A stretch of DNA of 6,524 nucleotides from Streptosporangiaceae bacterium (GCA_030038715.1 JASHSO010000259.1:1-6524), one strand, 5' to 3'. Positions 1 through 5,713 are shown, counted from the stretch's first letter. Translations and numbers: made by a program. The notes: generated by a model from the sequence alone, not told the origin.

Positions 1-56
1 TCGACGACCTGAAGAACGTCCTCGCTTCCGTACTCTGTGAAACGGACAGCCTTCAC
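1..56 (-). CDS. N-terminus of a medium-chain dehydrogenase/quinone oxidoreductase-like protein (partial, runs off left edge)
   Basis: Only 18 codons are visible, starting at a GTG (56-54) and leaving the window at its left edge. The reading starts MKAVRFTEYGSEDVLQVVD (last residue cut by the edge). This closely resembles the first beta strand of medium-chain dehydrogenase/reductase proteins of the NADPH:quinone reductase or zinc alcohol dehydrogenase type, which typically begin MKAxxxxxxGxPEVLxxxD. A GGAGG Shine-Dalgarno (68-64) sits 7 bases ahead of the GTG, which supports the start. The gene begins 13 bases after the stop of the upstream same-strand luciferase-like remnant, so the two probably form one transcript. 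Cofactor and substrate cannot be judged from so short a piece. The family call rests on the N-terminal pattern alone. Confidence 0.6.
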   Translation of the reverse strand, partial: MKAVRFTEYGSEDVLQVV

Positions 57-63
57 CGCGTTA

Positions 64-68
64 CCTCC
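64..68 (-). promoter_or_regulatory. Shine-Dalgarno of the partial dehydrogenase gene
   Basis: On the minus strand this reads GGAGG, 7 bases before the GTG at 56. It lies just outside the TAA stop (72-70) of the upstream luciferase-like remnant. It decides the start of an otherwise barely visible gene at the window edge. Confidence 0.65.
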
Positions 69-69
69 G

Positions 70-573
70 TTACGTTGCTGCTGGCGCGAGTTCGTGCAGG
101 ATCTCCTCGGCCCTGGCCACCGCGGCCTGCGGGTCCGCGTCGGGTGCGCCGACCAGCGGGTCCCAGTTGAGGTCGTAGAACACCTCGGTGATACCCCGTT
201 CACCGAGCCAGGCCGCGTCAGCGCGAACTCCTGTGGCATCCACCCGATGCCGAGCCCGAGGTCGTGCCGCCCGCCGGACCACGTCCAGTGACGCGGCCTG
301 CTTGGCCAGGTAGCCCGGGGAGACGAACGGCAGGTTCACCACGGCCACGCCGAGCCGGACGCTGCTGGTCACCGCGGCCGCGAAAGACAGCGCGGCCATC
401 GGGTCGAGCACACTGTGATACACCGGGTCCATGCCAGAGCCGGATGGCACGAGCAGCCGCTGGAACGTCCACAGCGAGTGGTACCCGGCGCGCTCGGCGG
501 CCGTGGCGAAGGCTGCTAGGTTCTGCGGTGTCGCCCAGGCACCGGATACCGGCGCGCCGAAACCAATGTCCAT
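70..573 (-). pseudogene. Decayed luciferase-like (LLM, F420-type) oxidoreductase with internal deletion and frameshift
   Basis: The open frame gives 167 residues, against roughly 280-290 for this family. Residues 1-99 match the N-terminal half of an LLM-class oxidoreductase: MDIGFGAPVSGAW, then AERAGYHSLWTFQRLLVP, VLDPMAALSFAAAVTSSVRL and PGYLAKQAASLDVV. From about residue 100 this frame becomes nonsense rich in Arg. The expected continuation GGRHDLGLGIGWMPQEFAL is present but in another minus-strand frame (about 275-219). Near 216-222 the original frame resumes with the family C-terminus (AAWLGERGITEVFYDLNWDP, ending ELAPAAT). About 120 central residues, which should complete the barrel and the F420/substrate pocket, are absent, so the product should be inactive. 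ATG at 573 was chosen; a GTG at 582 is also in frame. Intact members transfer hydride with F420 or flavin. A small expressed protein is possible but less likely. Confidence 0.75.
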
Positions 574-592
574 GCCGCTCACCCTAAACAAG

Positions 593-598
593 AGGAGG
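593..598 (+). promoter_or_regulatory. Strong Shine-Dalgarno of the mycothiol-dependent isomerase-family gene
   Basis: AGGAGG lies 5 bases before the GTG at 604, inside the longer purine-rich stretch AGAGGAGGTA. It fixes the GTG as the start. It sits in the narrow gap (574-603) that must also hold the promoter elements of the divergent luciferase-like remnant. Confidence 0.75.
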
Positions 599-603
599 TA
601 ACC

Positions 604-1389
604 GTGGACGACGCCCGCTCGTGGATCGAGACCCTGCGCGAATCGCACGACAGGCTGGCTGGCCTGGTGCGGCCGATGACGACGGAGCAGGTACGCGGTC
701 CGTCCTACTGCCGGGACTGGACCACTGCGCAGGTGCTGTCGCACCTCGGCAGCGGCGCGGAGATCGCGCTGATGACGCTGCCGGGAGCGCTCGGCCAGGG
801 CGAGCCGGTAAGCCGTGACGCGTTCGGGCCGCTGTGGGACGTCTGGAACGCCAAGACCCCGGACGCGCAAGCCGCTGACGGCCTGGAGGCCGACGAGCGG
901 CACGTGCGAACGCTCGAGCAGCTCACCGACGGCCAGCTTGCCCGCATCCGGCTGGACTTCTTCGGCACGCAGCTCGACGCGGTCGGTCTGGTCAGGATGC
1001 GCCTAGGCGAGCATGTCATGCACACCTGGGACGTGGCAGTGATAGCCGACCCGAAGGCGACCCTGCAGGCCGACGCCGTTCCGCTGCTCATCGGCAACGT
1101 GCCCAGGTTCCTGGCACCTCGCCTGGGCAAGCCGCTGCCAGAGCCGCTGCGGGTGCGGATCAGCACCACCGACCCCGTTCGCGACTACCTCCTGACATCG
1201 GGGGAGTCGGTCAGCATGACGGACTGGCCAGGCGAGCAGGAGTCCGACGACGTCCCGCATGTCGGCATGCCCGCAGAGGCGCTACTGCGGCTCGCCTACG
1301 GGCGGCTCGACCCCGAGCACACACCGCCGTCGGTGTCGGCAGATCCCGCGATCCTGGACAAGCTCCGGGCAATCTTCCCCGGGTTCTGA
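604..1389 (+). CDS. Maleylpyruvate isomerase-family, mycothiol-dependent metal enzyme (DinB-like fold)
   Basis: This 261-residue protein has the two-part layout of the mycothiol-dependent maleylpyruvate isomerase (MDMPI) family. An N-terminal DinB-like four-helix metal-binding domain spans about residues 5-150, and a small C-terminal domain about 180-261 contains AEALLRLAYGRL (224-235). The zinc triad of the Corynebacterium enzyme is a His in the helix after DWT plus Glu and His four apart. Here these map to His47 (in VLSHLGSGAE) and Glu136/His140 (in GEHVMHTWDV), so the metal site looks intact. The characterised member isomerises maleylpyruvate to fumarylpyruvate in gentisate breakdown, using mycothiol. 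Most paralogues have unknown substrates, and no gentisate dioxygenase or hydrolase gene is nearby, so the exact reaction is open. The protein is presumably cytoplasmic. The GTG start is supported by a strong Shine-Dalgarno. The gene is divergent from the luciferase-like remnant and converges on the D-amino-acid oxidase gene, leaving 34 bases between stops. Confidence 0.88.
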   Translation: MDDARSWIETLRESHDRLAGLVRPMTTEQVRGPSYCRDWTTAQVLSHLGSGAEIALMTLPGALGQGEPVSRDAFGPLWDVWNAKTPDAQAADGLEADERHVRTLEQLTDGQLARIRLDFFGTQLDAVGLVRMRLGEHVMHTWDVAVIADPKATLQADAVPLLIGNVPRFLAPRLGKPLPEPLRVRISTTDPVRDYLLTSGESVSMTDWPGEQESDDVPHVGMPAEALLRLAYGRLDPEHTPPSVSADPAILDKLRAIFPGF

Positions 1390-1423
1390 CCCCGTCCAGG
1401 AGCTTGCTGGCGGCGGCAGCCGG

Positions 1424-2389
1424 TCAGCGGAGAGCCGCTAGCGCCAGAGCGGCGGCGTCCTGCGCGCAGCCCCAGGACAGCGTCACGCCGGCTCCGCCGT
1501 GCCCGTAGTTGTGCACGACCGTGACGCCTGCCGCCTGCTCGGCCTCGAGCCTGACGAGAGGCCGTGCGGGCCGCAGGCCGACCCGGTGGCCGAGTATCCT
1601 CGCCCGGCGCAAGGCCGGCTGGACAGCCGTGCACGCGGCCAGGATCCGCTCGGCCGTCGCCGGATCGGGCTCGCGGCTCCAGTTGCCGACGTCCTGCGTC
1701 CCGCCGAGCACGACGGTGTCGGCGTGCGGGAACAGGTAGGTCAGGTCGGCTGGGTCGGCACCGGCGCCGACGAAGAACTCGGTGATCCCCGGGTTGCTCG
1801 TCACCACGGCCTGGCCGCGGACCGGCGTCACGTCCGAGTCAGGCACCAGGTCGCGGGCGCCGCAGCCGGACGCATTGACGATGACCCGGGCGCGCGGGTT
1901 CCGCCGGCTGGCGTCGTCCAGGCTGGAGAATTTATCTGGGAACGTGGTCGTTCCGCCGGCCCGGCCGAACCGCTCGTGCAGGTAGTCCAGGTAACCGGGC
2001 ATGGCAAGCACGGGCGCGGTCAGCCGCCAGCCTGATCGGTATCCGTAGGGAACCTCGCTCGGCTCGCACTCGGTCAGCCCGCTCGCGGCGGTTGCGAACT
2101 CCGGCAGTGTCGCCCCCTCGTCCCGGCTAGCCGCGACGCCGGTTAGCTCCCGGGCGAGGCCCGAGCTTGCCCAGTGCTCGCGGGTGACCCGCGCCCAGCG
2201 CTCGATCCGGTCGTCCATCCCGACTAGATGCGGTCCCCAGATGGCCCCGGCCGCGACCGAGGTGGTCTGTCGCGGCGGCTCGGCCGCCGCGACAGTGACG
2301 GCTACGCCGGCCTCGGCAAGGTGAACTGCCGTGGTCAGACCGATGACCCCGGCGCCGATGACGAGAACGTCTGCGGCTGCGCCGATCAC
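1424..2389 (-). CDS. FAD-dependent D-amino-acid oxidase-type enzyme
   Basis: The 321-residue length is normal for bacterial D-amino-acid oxidases. The N-terminal Rossmann motif is VIGAGVIGLTT, with glycines 12, 14 and 17. TSVAAGAIWGP (43-53) matches the family TSxxAGGxWxP segment and PVRGQ (189-193) is the conserved central motif. GLRPARP (271-277) carries Arg273, the residue that in characterised enzymes binds the substrate carboxylate. VVHNYGHGGAGVTLSWGCA (291-309) fits the DAO signature near the C-terminus. Tyr218 in TYLFP is a candidate for the conserved active-site tyrosine. The expected reaction is oxidation of a D-amino acid to the 2-oxo acid, ammonia and hydrogen peroxide; substrate range is unknown. 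A D-aspartate or glycine oxidase relative is possible. No signal peptide is seen, so it is probably cytoplasmic. The start is GTG at 2389, before the first beta strand, with TAGGGT six bases ahead. It is divergent from the P450 gene (77 bases between starts). Confidence 0.87.
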   Translation of the reverse strand: MIGAAADVLVIGAGVIGLTTAVHLAEAGVAVTVAAAEPPRQTTSVAAGAIWGPHLVGMDDRIERWARVTREHWASSGLARELTGVAASRDEGATLPEFATAASGLTECEPSEVPYGYRSGWRLTAPVLAMPGYLDYLHERFGRAGGTTTFPDKFSSLDDASRRNPRARVIVNASGCGARDLVPDSDVTPVRGQAVVTSNPGITEFFVGAGADPADLTYLFPHADTVVLGGTQDVGNWSREPDPATAERILAACTAVQPALRRARILGHRVGLRPARPLVRLEAEQAAGVTVVHNYGHGGAGVTLSWGCAQDAAALALAALR

Positions 2390-2395
2390 AGCCTG

Positions 2396-2401
2396 ACCCT
2401 A
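2396..2401 (-). promoter_or_regulatory. Candidate -10 element of the oxidase gene (near-leaderless) or weak Shine-Dalgarno
   Basis: The minus strand reads TAGGGT, fitting TANNNT, followed by six bases and the GTG start at 2389. That spacing would put the transcript start at or next to the start codon. The -35 is poor (GAGACC at about 17 bases upstream). The same bases contain AGGG seven bases before the GTG and could instead be a ribosome binding site, so the call is ambiguous. Confidence 0.35.
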
Positions 2402-2450
2402 AGCCAGCATTGCCGGTGGTCTCGCGCGACTTGCGGGAAACGAGCGCTGT

Positions 2451-2456
2451 GGAGGA
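2451..2456 (+). promoter_or_regulatory. Shine-Dalgarno of the cytochrome P450 gene
   Basis: GGAGGA lies 10 bases before the ATG at 2467. It supports that start over the in-frame ATG at 2410, which would add 19 residues unlike a P450 N-terminus and has no clear ribosome binding site. An in-frame GTG at 2449 overlaps this element and is therefore unlikely. Confidence 0.6.
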
Positions 2457-2466
2457 CCGTGGCTGC

Positions 2467-3672
2467 ATGACGATCGTGTCCGATCTGCAGCTAGCCGAGA
2501 TAGACCTCATCGCGGGAGAGCTGACCGGGGAGAACTACCACCGCAAGTTCGCCGAGGCGGCTCGGGGCGAGCACGGCTGGCTGGCCAGGTCGCCGCTCGC
2601 CTACATCGTGCTGGACCGAGAGTCCGGTGAGTTCTTCCTCAGGTCGAGGGACACGGCGTTCCCCGGGCGCGAGATCGCCGACCTGTTCGGCGTGACGACC
2701 GGCCGCCTGCGCGAGCAGATCGACGCGAACATACTCAACCAGCAAGGCGACCGCCACCGGCGACTGCGGTCGCTGGTCGGCGGCGCATTCACCCCAAAGG
2801 CCGCGGACAAGTGGCGGCCTGCCATGCGCGGCTTCCTGCAGCAGCTCTGGGAGGCGCTGGCGGACCAATGTTCCTGTGACTTCGTCACGGCGTTCTCCCG
2901 GCCCTACCCGGCACTGACCATCGCGGCCGTCCTCGGTGCTCGGCAGGCAGACGCGCCGCTGCTGCAGCAGTGGTCGAGCCTCGTTCAGAAGCAGTTCGAC
3001 ATCCAGGCGCTGAGTACGCAAGTGCCCGACATCGAACGGGCAGCAGTCGAGGTCTACGACTACGTCGAGGACCTGCTGCTGCAGCGGCGGGCCCAGCCCG
3101 GCGACGACCTGCTGACCGCGCTGCTCAATGCCGAGGAGGCCGGCGACCGGCTGTCGCACGCGGAGTGCGTCAACCTCGTCCTGAACGTCATCGCCGGCGG
3201 CGTCGACACCACGCAGGCACAGCTCTCGCACGCCATGCGCCAGTTCGCGGCCCATCCCGATCAGTGGGAGGCGTTGCGCGAGCAGCCCAAGCTCGTCGGC
3301 CGGGCCGTCGATGAGGTGCTGCGGTTCGAGCCGATCACGCCGGTCACCGCTCGGATCTGCCTGCAGGATGTCGAGCACAGGGGAGTGCTCTTCCCGGCGG
3401 GCACGATCGTGGCCGTCAGCGCGGAGCGCGCTAACCGCCAGCAGGAACGTGGCGAGGAGTTCGACATCTCCGCGCCCCGCGACGCGCGGCTGCTGACGTT
3501 CGGGGCGGGGCCGCACTTTTGCCTCGGGGCGAACCTGGCCAGGGCCGAGCTGGAGGAGGCGCTGACGTTCCTGGCGCCGAGAATGTCCGGCCTGGCCCCG
3601 AGCGGGCCCGCCGTGCTCGGCAACGTCGAAGGCATATACGGCCTCGACTCGCTGCCGCTGCGCTGGGCGTGA
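2467..3672 (+). CDS. Bacterial (soluble) cytochrome P450
   Basis: This 401-residue protein has the size of a soluble class I bacterial P450 and no membrane anchor. All core motifs are intact, numbered from the ATG at 2467. The C-helix is GDRHRRLRSLVGGAF (about 94-108), whose His and Arg contact the heme propionates. The I-helix is AGGVDTT (243-249), with the acid-alcohol pair for oxygen activation. The K-helix ExxR is Glu283 to Arg286 (EVLR). The heme loop is FGAGPHFCLG (345-354), with Cys352 as the thiolate ligand. The family inserts one oxygen atom into a substrate using electrons from a ferredoxin and its reductase. No redox partner gene is in the window, so these must come from elsewhere. 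One oddity is that the post-K' segment reads ANRQQER where most relatives have ANRDP. Substrate and CYP family cannot be named from the sequence. It is divergent from the oxidase gene and converges on the AhpD-like gene with 40 bases between. Confidence 0.95.
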   Translation: MTIVSDLQLAEIDLIAGELTGENYHRKFAEAARGEHGWLARSPLAYIVLDRESGEFFLRSRDTAFPGREIADLFGVTTGRLREQIDANILNQQGDRHRRLRSLVGGAFTPKAADKWRPAMRGFLQQLWEALADQCSCDFVTAFSRPYPALTIAAVLGARQADAPLLQQWSSLVQKQFDIQALSTQVPDIERAAVEVYDYVEDLLLQRRAQPGDDLLTALLNAEEAGDRLSHAECVNLVLNVIAGGVDTTQAQLSHAMRQFAAHPDQWEALREQPKLVGRAVDEVLRFEPITPVTARICLQDVEHRGVLFPAGTIVAVSAERANRQQERGEEFDISAPRDARLLTFGAGPHFCLGANLARAELEEALTFLAPRMSGLAPSGPAVLGNVEGIYGLDSLPLRWA

Positions 3673-3712
3673 CAGGGTCGCGGGCCCGGCGGTTGCGTTC
3701 CCAGCACGACGG

Positions 3713-4207
3713 TCAGGGCTGATAGGAGCCCGGCATCCAGGCGCGGGTGCTGACCCCGATCGCGTTCCACGCGTTGATCGTCACGATCAGGCTGATGATG
3801 GCTGCGAGTTCGGTCTGGTCGTAGCACGCCGCGGCATCGGCGAAGTCCTGCGGCGGCACGTGGGTCCGCGCGGCTAGCGTGATGGACTCGGTGAGGCCGA
3901 GCGCAGCACGCTCACGATCAGAGAAGAACGGCGTCTCCCGCCAGGCCGGTAGCGCATACAGTCGCTGCTCATCCTCGCCGGCCGCCCGCGCGTCCTTGGT
4001 GTGCATGTCGATGCAGTACGCGCAGCCGTTGAGCTGCGACGCCCGGATCCGGATCAGTTCGCGCAGCCTAGTGTCCAGGTTGACGCTGTCCAGCTCCTTG
4101 GTCGCGGCCTGGTCCAGATGGGACATGGCACGCGAGAAGCTCGGTGCGTGCTTGTCGAAGTCGAGTCGGGGTCGTGCGGCCTCCGTGGCCTGGGCTGTTG
4201 ACATCAT
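3713..4207 (-). CDS. AhpD/carboxymuconolactone decarboxylase-like CxxC protein
   Basis: This 164-residue protein is all-helical by composition and carries the AhpD core motif RELIRIRASQLNGCAYCIDMH (49-69, one insert from each side omitted here). Against Mycobacterium tuberculosis AhpD, Cys62 and Cys65 match the redox pair Cys130/Cys133, Glu50 matches Glu118 and His69 matches His137. The position of His132 is Tyr64, as in many single-domain relatives. AhpD proteins reduce peroxides or recycle peroxiredoxins through the CxxC pair, so a thiol-peroxidase or disulfide role is likely. True carboxymuconolactone decarboxylase activity is unlikely given the CxxC centre. Two consecutive ATGs (4207 and 4204) precede Ser-Thr-Ala. 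No Shine-Dalgarno is visible, and a -10-like TACCCT ends six bases before the first ATG, so the mRNA may be leaderless. It is divergent from the MocR-type regulator, a common actinobacterial arrangement as I recall it. That suggests regulation by the neighbour. Confidence 0.88.
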   Translation of the reverse strand: MMSTAQATEAARPRLDFDKHAPSFSRAMSHLDQAATKELDSVNLDTRLRELIRIRASQLNGCAYCIDMHTKDARAAGEDEQRLYALPAWRETPFFSDRERAALGLTESITLAARTHVPPQDFADAAACYDQTELAAIISLIVTINAWNAIGVSTRAWMPGSYQP

Positions 4208-4208
4208 G

Positions 4209-4229
4209 CCAGCAGGGTATGGCCAGAAG
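4209..4229. repeat. Short imperfect direct repeat, candidate operator between AhpD-like and MocR genes
   Basis: CCAGCAG (4209-4215) and CCAGAAG (4223-4229) are direct repeats differing at one base, with start points 14 bases apart. They flank the -10 of the AhpD-like gene. MocR regulators such as GabR are known to bind direct repeats near their divergent promoters, which makes this a plausible operator. Seven-base repeats also arise by chance, so confidence is low. Confidence 0.25.
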
Positions 4230-4243
4230 AGGCGCAGAGTTAA
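4214..4243 (-). promoter_or_regulatory. Candidate promoter of the AhpD-like gene (leaderless)
   Basis: On the minus strand TTAACT (4243-4238) resembles a -35 box. After 18 bases comes TACCCT (4219-4214), fitting the TANNNT -10. Six bases later is the ATG at 4207, so transcription would start at the start codon itself. This agrees with the absence of a Shine-Dalgarno. It is a pattern match without experimental support. Confidence 0.45.
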
Positions 4244-4246
4244 GAT
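4241..4246 (+). promoter_or_regulatory. Candidate -10 element of the MocR-type regulator gene
   Basis: TAAGAT fits the TANNNT -10 pattern closely and ends eight bases before the ATG at 4255. The transcript would carry a leader of only about 0-3 bases. No good -35 is visible 17-18 bases upstream, and no Shine-Dalgarno precedes the ATG. The hexamer overlaps by three bases the -35 assigned to the opposite promoter, so the two polymerases would compete. Confidence 0.45.
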
Positions 4247-4254
4247 CCAATATC

Positions 4255-5664
4255 ATGCGAGAAACATGGGCCACTTCGGCCGGTCTCGACTTGCACCTCG
4301 ATGCCGTCGAGGGCAGCAGGCCGCGAGCGGCACTCGAGTCGGCCTTGCGTGAGGCCGTTCGCGCCGGCCGGCTCGCGGTCGGGACCGCGCTCCCGCCGTC
4401 GCGTGCACTGGCGCTCGATCTTGGCGTAGCGCGGAACACCGTGGTAGATGCCTATGGTCAGCTTGTCGCGGAGGGCTGGCTCGCGGCCCGGCACGGTTCG
4501 GGCACCTGGGTGGCGGAGCGGGCCAGTTCCTGGCCGGCCGCAGAGCGCCCGGCTGCTCCGCCAGCGGCGCAGCCGGCCCGCTACGACCTGCGACCCGGCA
4601 GTCCCGACTTGTCGGCGTTTCCGCGCGCAGCCTGGCTGGCCGCGGCTCGCCGGGCGCTCGCAGCGGCGCCAGCGCGCTCGCTCGGCTACGGCGACCCGCG
4701 CGGAATGCAAGTGCTCAGGATGGCTCTGGCCGAGTACCTGGCCCGAGCCCGGGGAGTGCTGGCCACCCCGGACCGGATCGTGGTGTGCGCCGGATTTTCC
4801 CAGGGACTCGAGGTGCTGTGCGAAGTGCTAGCGGCCAGCGGAGCAGGCGAGCTGGCTGTCGAGGCGTACGGGCACGTCGCGCACCGCCAGGTCGCTGTGG
4901 CGCGCGGGCTGCGGCTGGCCACGCTGCCCGTCGATGCCGACGGCGCGATGGTGAGTGACGGAGTACTCGACGCGGTCCGGGCTGTGCTGCTCACGCCGGC
5001 GCACCAGTTCCCGCTCGGGATGGCGCTTGCCCCGGCGCGGCGCAGGCACGTCGCAGACTGGGCTGCCCGCGTCGGCGGCCTTGTGATCGAGGACGACTAC
5101 GACGGCGAGTTCCGCTACGACCGGCAGGCCGTGGGCGCGCTGCAGGCGCTCGCGCCCGAGCACGTGGTGTACGCAGGAACGGCCAGCAAGAGCCTGGCCC
5201 CAGGGCTACGCCTCGGCTGGCTGGTACTGCCCGACAAGCTGACCGACGAAGTCACCGAACGCAAGCGTGCGACCTTGCGGCTGAGCGGAAGCATCGACCA
5301 GCTCGCACTGGCCGAGTTCATCTCCTCGGGTGGGTACGACAGGCAGGTCCGCCGGGTGCGGCTCGCCTACCGGCAGCGGCGCGACCGGATGGTGAGCGCG
5401 CTGGCCAGCGAGGTTCCCCGGGTCCGGGTCACGGGCCTCGCGGCAGGCCTGCACGTCGTAGCCGCGCTGCCGTCCGGCGTCCAGGAGCAGGACGTGATCG
5501 CGTTGGCAGCCGCCCGTGGTCTTGCGCTGCAGGGCCTGGCGGACAGCCGGGCCGGGAAGCAGGATCTTGGTCCGGCCCTGGTCTTGGGGTACGCGACGCC
5601 GCCCGCGCATGCGTTCAGCACCGCGGTTGCCCGCCTGTGCGCGGTGCTCCGCGCGGTTTGCTGA
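4255..5664 (+). CDS. MocR-type transcriptional regulator (GntR HTH fused to a PLP aminotransferase-like domain)
   Basis: From the ATG at 4255 the protein has 469 residues, the usual MocR size. A GntR-type winged helix spans about 14-88 and includes LPPSRALALDLGVARNTVVD and EGWLAARHGSGTWVAE. A Pro/Ala-rich linker (about 93-108) joins it to a class I aminotransferase fold. PLP-site motifs are intact: TPAHQFPLG (247-255), EDDYDGEFRY (279-288) and TASKSLAPGLRLGW (309-322), where Lys312 should form the internal aldimine. Such proteins normally do not transaminate; they sense PLP or a PLP-amine adduct and switch target promoters (GabR, PdxR). No PLP-synthesis or GABA genes are adjacent, so the ligand is unknown. 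The likely targets are its own promoter and the divergent AhpD-like gene. The frame stays open upstream to an ATG at 4144, but that would overlap the AhpD-like gene and add 37 residues unlike the family, so it was not used. Confidence 0.92.
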   Translation: MRETWATSAGLDLHLDAVEGSRPRAALESALREAVRAGRLAVGTALPPSRALALDLGVARNTVVDAYGQLVAEGWLAARHGSGTWVAERASSWPAAERPAAPPAAQPARYDLRPGSPDLSAFPRAAWLAAARRALAAAPARSLGYGDPRGMQVLRMALAEYLARARGVLATPDRIVVCAGFSQGLEVLCEVLAASGAGELAVEAYGHVAHRQVAVARGLRLATLPVDADGAMVSDGVLDAVRAVLLTPAHQFPLGMALAPARRRHVADWAARVGGLVIEDDYDGEFRYDRQAVGALQALAPEHVVYAGTASKSLAPGLRLGWLVLPDKLTDEVTERKRATLRLSGSIDQLALAEFISSGGYDRQVRRVRLAYRQRRDRMVSALASEVPRVRVTGLAAGLHVVAALPSGVQEQDVIALAAARGLALQGLADSRAGKQDLGPALVLGYATPPAHAFSTAVARLCAVLRAVC

Positions 5665-5678
5665 CGAAGATCGTCAGC
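5660..5678. terminator. Hairpin between convergent genes, overlapping the MocR stop codon
   Basis: GCTGACGA (5660-5667) and TCGTCAGC (5671-5678) form a perfect 8-bp stem around a 3-base AGA loop. The TGA stop (5662-5664) of the regulator gene is inside the left arm. No T-run follows on either strand. Actinobacterial terminators often lack one, so this could end transcription from both convergent genes. Confidence 0.55.
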
Positions 5679-5713
5679 GGGCAGTTCGCGCAAAAGGGGA
5701 AGGCAGTGACCGC

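Noticed and set aside
574..903. Upstream extension of the luciferase-like frame to 903
   Set aside because: The added residues are antisense to the isomerase-family gene and unlike any LLM N-terminus. The family start is the MDIGFG segment at 573.
1406..1420. Short stem GCTG/CAGC between the isomerase-family and oxidase genes
   Set aside because: The stem is only four base pairs with a 7-base loop and no T-run, too weak to call a terminator.
2410..2466. Upstream ATG for the P450
   Set aside because: There is no Shine-Dalgarno and the 19 extra residues are unlike P450 N-termini, whereas GGAGGA precedes the ATG at 2467.
2491..3516. Long minus-strand open frame (341 codons) antisense to the P450 gene
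   Set aside because: It mirrors the P450 coding sequence, has low-complexity Arg/Leu/Gly-rich content and no recognisable motif. Long antisense frames are expected in GC-rich coding DNA.
4144..4254. Upstream ATG for the MocR-type regulator
   Set aside because: It would overlap the divergent AhpD-like gene and its promoter, and adds 37 residues unlike GntR-type N-termini. ATG at 4255 matches the family length.
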